Source: Micromonospora radicis (GTDB lineage Bacteria; Actinomycetota; Actinomycetes; Mycobacteriales; Micromonosporaceae). Taken from it: a DNA stretch of 64,000 nt. A program made the translations under genes and the position numbers. Numbering within the stretch: position 1 is the first letter of the stretch; each line of letters starts with the position of its first letter. Positions 59,678-64,000 of the stretch are shown piece by piece. Under the pieces are notes generated by a model that saw only the letters and a list, made by a program, of their open reading frames with translations, was not told the origin of the DNA and made no database searches. The DNA lies in the NCBI RefSeq assembly GCF_003583405.1, contig NZ_QXEC01000016.1:86377-150376 (forward strand), in the 5' to 3' direction.

Positions 59678-60340
59678 CTACCGCCTCTTGCGTTCCAGGC
59701 TGCCGCGGAGGTTCTTCGCGCCCACCTCCGAAACCCCGGCGTGCGCCAGGGCATACCCCACGGCAGTGTCGACGTCGATCAGCCCGCCGCGCAGCACGGC
59801 GTCCAATGCCTTGCGGGCGTGCTCACGCTCGTGACTTCCGGTCCAGTTGTTGTGCCCGCCGAAGAACACGGCCCGGTCGAGGGCCTTCTGCGCCTCGGGA
59901 TCCAGCGCCGGCACCTGCGGATACACCCCGGACAAGTCCACTGCCCGGGTCCCGGCAGCCCATCCGGCCAGCGGGGTCATCGCACTCTCCAGGACCACCA
60001 GCGCCGATCCGCGCGCCAGGTCAGTCGCCTGGCGCAGCGACCGGGCGTCCGGGTGGAACGCCACTACAGCGCCACGAGGCCGGTTTCGGTCGAGCGGGTA
60101 GCTGAACCGGTAGCGGCTCGCCAGCCGGTGGACCGGGCCAGGGCCCCCGTGCGCCTTCGCCGCGTTGTAGAACACCACCGGGGTCACCCCGTCGGCGGCA
60201 GCCTGCTCCTCGATCCACTGCACCGCAATCTGCTCAAGTTCCTCCCACCGCTCCAGGTTCTCGTCGATGTCAGGGATCCACGCCGCGACCCGCACCAGGC
60301 TCGAGTGCCGCCACGAGGGTCTGTCCGGCTGATTGGTCAC
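59678..60340 (-). CDS. conserved partner of the sacsin-like protein, unknown
   Basis: A 220-residue protein with no family recognised. It has a soluble alpha/beta pattern: DPE/ERWEELEQIAVQWIEEQA, TPVVFYNAAKAHGGPGPVHR, RGSALVVLESAMTPLAGWAA, VDLSGVYPQVPALDPEAQKA, and a basic end (NLRGSLERKRR). Only 24 bp separate it from the sacsin-like gene in the same direction, so the two are an operon. It is divergent from the STAND-like gene across 243 bp. Confidence 0.68.
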   Translation of the reverse strand: MTNQPDRPSWRHSSLVRVAAWIPDIDENLERWEELEQIAVQWIEEQAAADGVTPVVFYNAAKAHGGPGPVHRLASRYRFSYPLDRNRPRGAVVAFHPDARSLRQATDLARGSALVVLESAMTPLAGWAAGTRAVDLSGVYPQVPALDPEAQKALDRAVFFGGHNNWTGSHEREHARKALDAVLRGGLIDVDTAVGYALAHAGVSEVGAKNLRGSLERKRR

Positions 60341-60583
60341 TCCACGCCTCTTTCGTCGGTCATTGCGGCCAGTGAACCAGCAGGGTCCGACATGGAGCCA
60401 ACTACCGAACGGCCGGAGGTTCCCCGGGGCCGTCGAGGGCGGCCGAACGGGAAGCCGCAGGCGTGTGGACCACTGGTGTCAGAGGCGGTCGTCTACTGGA
60501 GCCGCCTTTTGTGTTACCGCCTCGGACCTGTTCACTGTCCACCAGGGACGTAGCGCGCCAGAGTTCAGGTTCATCATGGTCTT

Positions 60584-63500
60584 GTGGCATACGAACTGAG
60601 CAGGCTCGACGAGCGGCGATTCGAGGAGTTATGTAGGGCGCTCGCGGTGCGGGTGCTGGGCCCGGCGATCCAGGCTTTCGGCGCGGGACCGGACGGTGGC
60701 CGCGAGGCCACCTTCGACGGCGAGGTGTCGCTTCGGCCTGGTTGGAACGGCTACGGCGTCCTCCAGGCGAAGTGCCGCCGGACCGCTGGCGGTGTCGCCG
60801 ATGCTCAATGGTTGTGCCAGACCCTCACGAGCGAACTGGACCAGTGGCTTGATCCACGACGCCGGCGCGTCACCGACGGCCGGATCCCGCAGTACTTGAT
60901 CGTTGCCACGAACGTCCGCCTTTCCAGCGTCGCGGGGCGCGGCGGCATCGACCGCGTCAACGACCTACTCAGCGCATACGGGCAGCGCCTCGGCCTCAAG
61001 GGCTGGGCCTTGTGGGACGCCAATCAGTTGTCCGCCTACCTGGACGCCTATCCCGAGATCAGCCGACGTTTCGCGGAATTCCTCACGCCCGGTGATGTCC
61101 TGGCTCAGGCCATGGACACCATAAATGATTTCAACGAGGCCCTGCGCGAGCAGCGGAGCGAAGCCCTGCGTGAGCGGCGGAGCGCGGCCGGAGCGCCGAA
61201 GCGCCAGGTAGTCGACTGGGAGCCCTTCGACCTGGGCGTGCACCGCTCGATCAGCTCGGCGGAGCAGGTCGCGACGACGCTGCCGGACTACGTCGGTCGA
61301 AGCCATGACGCACACCTTCGCCGCCTGCTGCACCCCATGCCCATTAACGGGGTGATCGTCGTCCTCGTCGGTGGCTCGTCGACCGGGAAGACGCGCACCG
61401 CATACGAGGCGGTCCTGACGTGCCTGCCGGACTGGGCGCTGGAGTTCCCCACTACCGCGCTCGCCTTGCGGGATCGGCCAGCGAGTCCACCCTCAGTCAT
61501 CTGGCTCGACGAGGCGCAGCGATATTTCAGCTCCCCGCACGGCGAGGCGGCGGCCGTCGCTCTGATGGAGATACTGCGATCGAACGCGCCTGTGGTCGTG
61601 ATCGGCACCCTGTGGCCGCAGTACTGGCAACGCTTCACCGGGCAGCCGAACCCGGGCGACGCCGATCCGCACCATGAAGTTCGAACACTGCTGGCCCGAG
61701 CCGTCCGCATCGACGTACCGCCGACATTCTTACCCGCCGATGTCGAACTGGCCCGGTCGCGCTCCGATTCACGCCTCCGCGACGCCATCGCGACCGCCGG
61801 ATCCTCGAACCGGATCACCCAAGCACTGGCAGCCGGCCCGGACCTCATCGCCGCTTACCGGGATGCCGATCCGTACGCCCGAGCGCTCATGCTCGCCGCA
61901 GCCGATGCCCGCGCCGCCGGTCGCGCCGCCCCGCTGTCGGCGGCCATGCTCGAACGCGCCGCGGCCGGTTATCTCGACGAACAGCAACGAGCCCGCACGG
62001 CGCCCTGGTTCGCCGCGGCCATCACCTACGTCACCCGGACGGTCAAAGGCGTTATCGCTCCGCTGACCCCGGTGCGGTCTCAGCCCGATCTCGGCGAGCC
62101 CGACGGCTACGTGCTCGCCGACTATCTCCTTCAGCACCTGCGTCCTGAGCAACATATGTATCCGCTGCCTCCACAGTTGTGGGCCGTCCTGCTTGCGGAT
62201 CCAGGTCCGCTTGAGGATCAGCTACGCCTGGCCAGGGAGGCCGAGGATCGCCACCTCTACCGCGACGCGGTCACGCTCTGCGCGTCGCCGGCCAATCAGG
62301 GCTTACCCGGCGCGGCCATGGCCATCGGCGTGCTCCTCAGCCGGCTCGGCCGGCACGACGAGAGCGACCCCTGGGTAAGGCGCGCCGCCGCCCTCGGCCA
62401 TAAGGGCGCCATTCAATCGCTCGGACAGCGCTACGAGTGGGACGCGACCTCGGGCCGGGAGGTGCACGAAGACCCCGCCGACGCCGAGCGGCACCTGCGA
62501 CAGCTCGTCGAAAACCCTAACGATCTCGATGCTCTTGTTCGGCTCGTGTGCCTACTCACAGACAGCGGACGCAGCGACGAGGCCCGCAGCTTGTTGACGG
62601 GACGAGCAGAACAAGGCAATCCCACCGCGCTCGTCGTACTGGCAAACGTGCTGTACGACCAAGACCAGCAAGGCGATCTAGAACCCCTGCTGCACCAGCA
62701 GACCGCCAAGGGCAGCCCGATCGCCGCGATCCTGCTCGCCGGCCTCATGGATGAAGTCGGCCGCGCAGAGGAGAGTCAGACACTACGTTCGACCATTGTT
62801 GAGAGGATCCCCGCGGATGCCCTCCAGCACTGCATCGAACTACTGATCGAGGCCGACCAGTGGTGCGGAGTCGACGAATTGTTGCGACACGCGGCCGAGG
62901 AGGGCCATGCCTGGGCCATGCAGCGGCTCGCCGGACTGCTCATCGAAGACGGCATCGAACTCGACGATGACCCCGAGCTCTTCGAAGAAGGCGAAAGCTG
63001 GCTGCGGCAGGCCGCCAACGCCGGCGACGAGCACGCCAATCTGCTGCTGCCTAACCTGCTGGACCGCTTGGGCAAGACCGAGGATGCGGCGGATGTCCTA
63101 CGACAGCGGGCGGCCACCGACGACCAGAAAGTCCTTCTCGATGTTGCCGACGAACTCATGCACCTCGGGCACCACGACGAGGCGAACGAGGTGCTTGGGC
63201 GGTTGACCGCCGCTGGCAAACCCCAGGCGCCGGTTCGACTCGCGCACGTCCTGCAGCAAGCCGGGCAGCCCGAGCAGGCCGAAGCGCTCCTTCGTCAGAC
63301 AGCCGCCGACGACCTGCACGCACTCGTCGTACTGGCCGGCATGCTCGCCGAAACCGGGCGCACTGCTGAGGCGGAACAACTACTGCGCGGCGTGGCGCAA
63401 CCAACGACAGAAGTGTTGTCGACGCTGGCCGATGTACTCGACATGGACGGACGCCGGACGGAGGCCGAACGGGCGCTTCGCGACGCGTGCCTTGCAGGTG

Positions 63501-63808
63501 ACGACCTCGTCGATCTACAACTCAGCTTGACAGGAACCGAGGCGGACCAATTGCGCCGCTATGGGTTAGAGCCTGATGGGCGAACCGCAGCGCCTTGGCA
63601 CGCCCCGGAACCGGCCCCAGAGGTGGGCACGGCAGTCGACGAATGTCCACCGTTCGCGGAGTGGTTCGGTCTGCCCTACCCCCGTTTTGCCTATCGGAAC
63701 TCACAGGCGCCGACGGCCGTTGCTCGCGCGGCGAGCGCGGACGAAGCCTCCAAGCATCAGCCCCAGCCAGCTGGTGACGATGCCCAGCGCACCACCGGCT
63801 CTGGCTAG
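60584..63808 (+). CDS. Mrr-like nuclease - NTPase - helical repeat protein (STAND-like)
   Basis: A 1074-residue multidomain protein. Residues 1 to about 110 resemble a restriction-endonuclease (Mrr-like) domain with GPDGGREATFDG and QAKCRR (Q61-x-K63). Residues about 240 to 480 form a P-loop NTPase: Walker A GGSSTGKT (263-270), Walker B VIWLDEAQ. The rest (about 560 to 1000) is Sel1/TPR-like helical repeats, e.g. EDQLRLAREAEDRHLYRDAV and LVRLVCLLTDSGRSDEARSL. A nuclease, switch ATPase and sensor array is the build of Avs/NLR-like phage sensors. Start GTG 60584 is supported by the domain start. Confidence 0.84.
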   Translation: MAYELSRLDERRFEELCRALAVRVLGPAIQAFGAGPDGGREATFDGEVSLRPGWNGYGVLQAKCRRTAGGVADAQWLCQTLTSELDQWLDPRRRRVTDGRIPQYLIVATNVRLSSVAGRGGIDRVNDLLSAYGQRLGLKGWALWDANQLSAYLDAYPEISRRFAEFLTPGDVLAQAMDTINDFNEALREQRSEALRERRSAAGAPKRQVVDWEPFDLGVHRSISSAEQVATTLPDYVGRSHDAHLRRLLHPMPINGVIVVLVGGSSTGKTRTAYEAVLTCLPDWALEFPTTALALRDRPASPPSVIWLDEAQRYFSSPHGEAAAVALMEILRSNAPVVVIGTLWPQYWQRFTGQPNPGDADPHHEVRTLLARAVRIDVPPTFLPADVELARSRSDSRLRDAIATAGSSNRITQALAAGPDLIAAYRDADPYARALMLAAADARAAGRAAPLSAAMLERAAAGYLDEQQRARTAPWFAAAITYVTRTVKGVIAPLTPVRSQPDLGEPDGYVLADYLLQHLRPEQHMYPLPPQLWAVLLADPGPLEDQLRLAREAEDRHLYRDAVTLCASPANQGLPGAAMAIGVLLSRLGRHDESDPWVRRAAALGHKGAIQSLGQRYEWDATSGREVHEDPADAERHLRQLVENPNDLDALVRLVCLLTDSGRSDEARSLLTGRAEQGNPTALVVLANVLYDQDQQGDLEPLLHQQTAKGSPIAAILLAGLMDEVGRAEESQTLRSTIVERIPADALQHCIELLIEADQWCGVDELLRHAAEEGHAWAMQRLAGLLIEDGIELDDDPELFEEGESWLRQAANAGDEHANLLLPNLLDRLGKTEDAADVLRQRAATDDQKVLLDVADELMHLGHHDEANEVLGRLTAAGKPQAPVRLAHVLQQAGQPEQAEALLRQTAADDLHALVVLAGMLAETGRTAEAEQLLRGVAQPTTEVLSTLADVLDMDGRRTEAERALRDACLAGDDLVDLQLSLTGTEADQLRRYGLEPDGRTAAPWHAPEPAPEVGTAVDECPPFAEWFGLPYPRFAYRNSQAPTAVARAASADEASKHQPQPAGDDAQRTTGSG

Positions 63809-63932
63809 TCAATCGACGAGTGCATCGAGGAACTCGGCCATGCCCGTGCCTGAGCGCCCGGAGGCGAATTCGCTACGGCAATTTGGCCAGGATGAACGCG
63901 TCCCGCACAGCGAGTGGGATCGTAGGGAGACG

Positions 63933-64000
63933 GTGATGGAGGTGACACCGGAGCTGGTGCTCGACCGGGTGAGAGCGGCGCACGGCCGGCTCAAGCTAAG
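63933..64000 (+). CDS. partial CDS at the right edge, unknown
   Basis: An open frame starts at GTG 63933 or ATG 63936 (after AGGGAGAC) and reads MEVTPELVLDRVRAAHGRLK before leaving the window. Too short to identify; an upstream ATG at 63840 is in the same frame. Confidence 0.35.
   Translation, partial: MMEVTPELVLDRVRAAHGRLKL

Noticed and set aside
63809..63994. 61-residue minus-strand frame at the right end
   Set aside because: Ser/Arg-rich shadow; the plus strand has a ribosome site and an open frame leaving the window.

Overview
The window looks like a chromosome segment of a high-GC actinomycete, most likely a Micromonosporaceae member (Micromonospora-like). This is inferred from strongly GC-rich third codon positions, frequent GTG starts, 4-bp ATGA/GTGA gene overlaps and the protein families present. 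No rRNA, intact tRNA, CRISPR array, integrase or transposase was seen.

Left part (1 to about 32 kb) is ordinary, dense, very GC-rich chromosome dominated by envelope and ion homeostasis. It holds an AI-2E-type permease (cut by the left edge), a beta-carbonic anhydrase, a secreted peptidoglycan-hydrolase-like protein under a cyclic-di-AMP riboswitch, a YibE/F membrane protein, a CsoR copper regulon (csoR, a copper chaperone, a His-rich secreted protein, CopA), and CsbD. It continues with a MEDS-STAS / MEDS-HATPase pair, an ECF-type sigma factor with a zf-HC2 protein, a GH15 enzyme with an LLM oxidoreductase, a lactone-oxidase-like flavoprotein with an orphan sensory-rhodopsin-transducer-like protein, FUSC, MgtE, two CrcB fluoride exporters, and an MRJP-like protein. 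After that come a PCuAC/DyP/CopC operon, a ModE-like regulator with modABC, and a CopB-type ATPase. CsoR-type palindromes stand before both the csoR/copZ genes and the distant copB.

The character changes after a degraded, frameshifted reading frame at 32.2-32.9 kb. From about 33 kb to the right end the window is accessory DNA. First comes an AT-richer three-gene ABC-transporter-like module (33.3-36.0 kb). Next is a 6.2-kb module (36.6-42.8 kb) bracketed by two identical 43-bp repeats carrying the 5' half of a tRNA-Arg(CCU) gene. It contains an AAA/DUF4143 ATPase behind a four-unit 22-23 bp repeat array, and a TOTE-type primase-helicase with three satellite genes.

The stretch from 43 to 64 kb is a defence-like island. 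It holds a TacAT-type RHH/GNAT toxin-antitoxin pair with an extended toxin, and a bacterial ubiquitin-like operon (DUF3892, multiubiquitin-type Ubl, prokaryotic E2 family E protein, JAB-E1 fusion) facing a divergent XRE/ImmA-IrrE regulator pair. It also holds a DUF3800 protein, two unassigned conserved actinobacterial proteins, a 1778-residue sacsin-like ATPase fused to DUF3883 with a small upstream partner, and a 1074-residue Mrr-like nuclease / NTPase / repeat protein. The Ubl operon and the last two loci are the best candidates for under-described immune systems.
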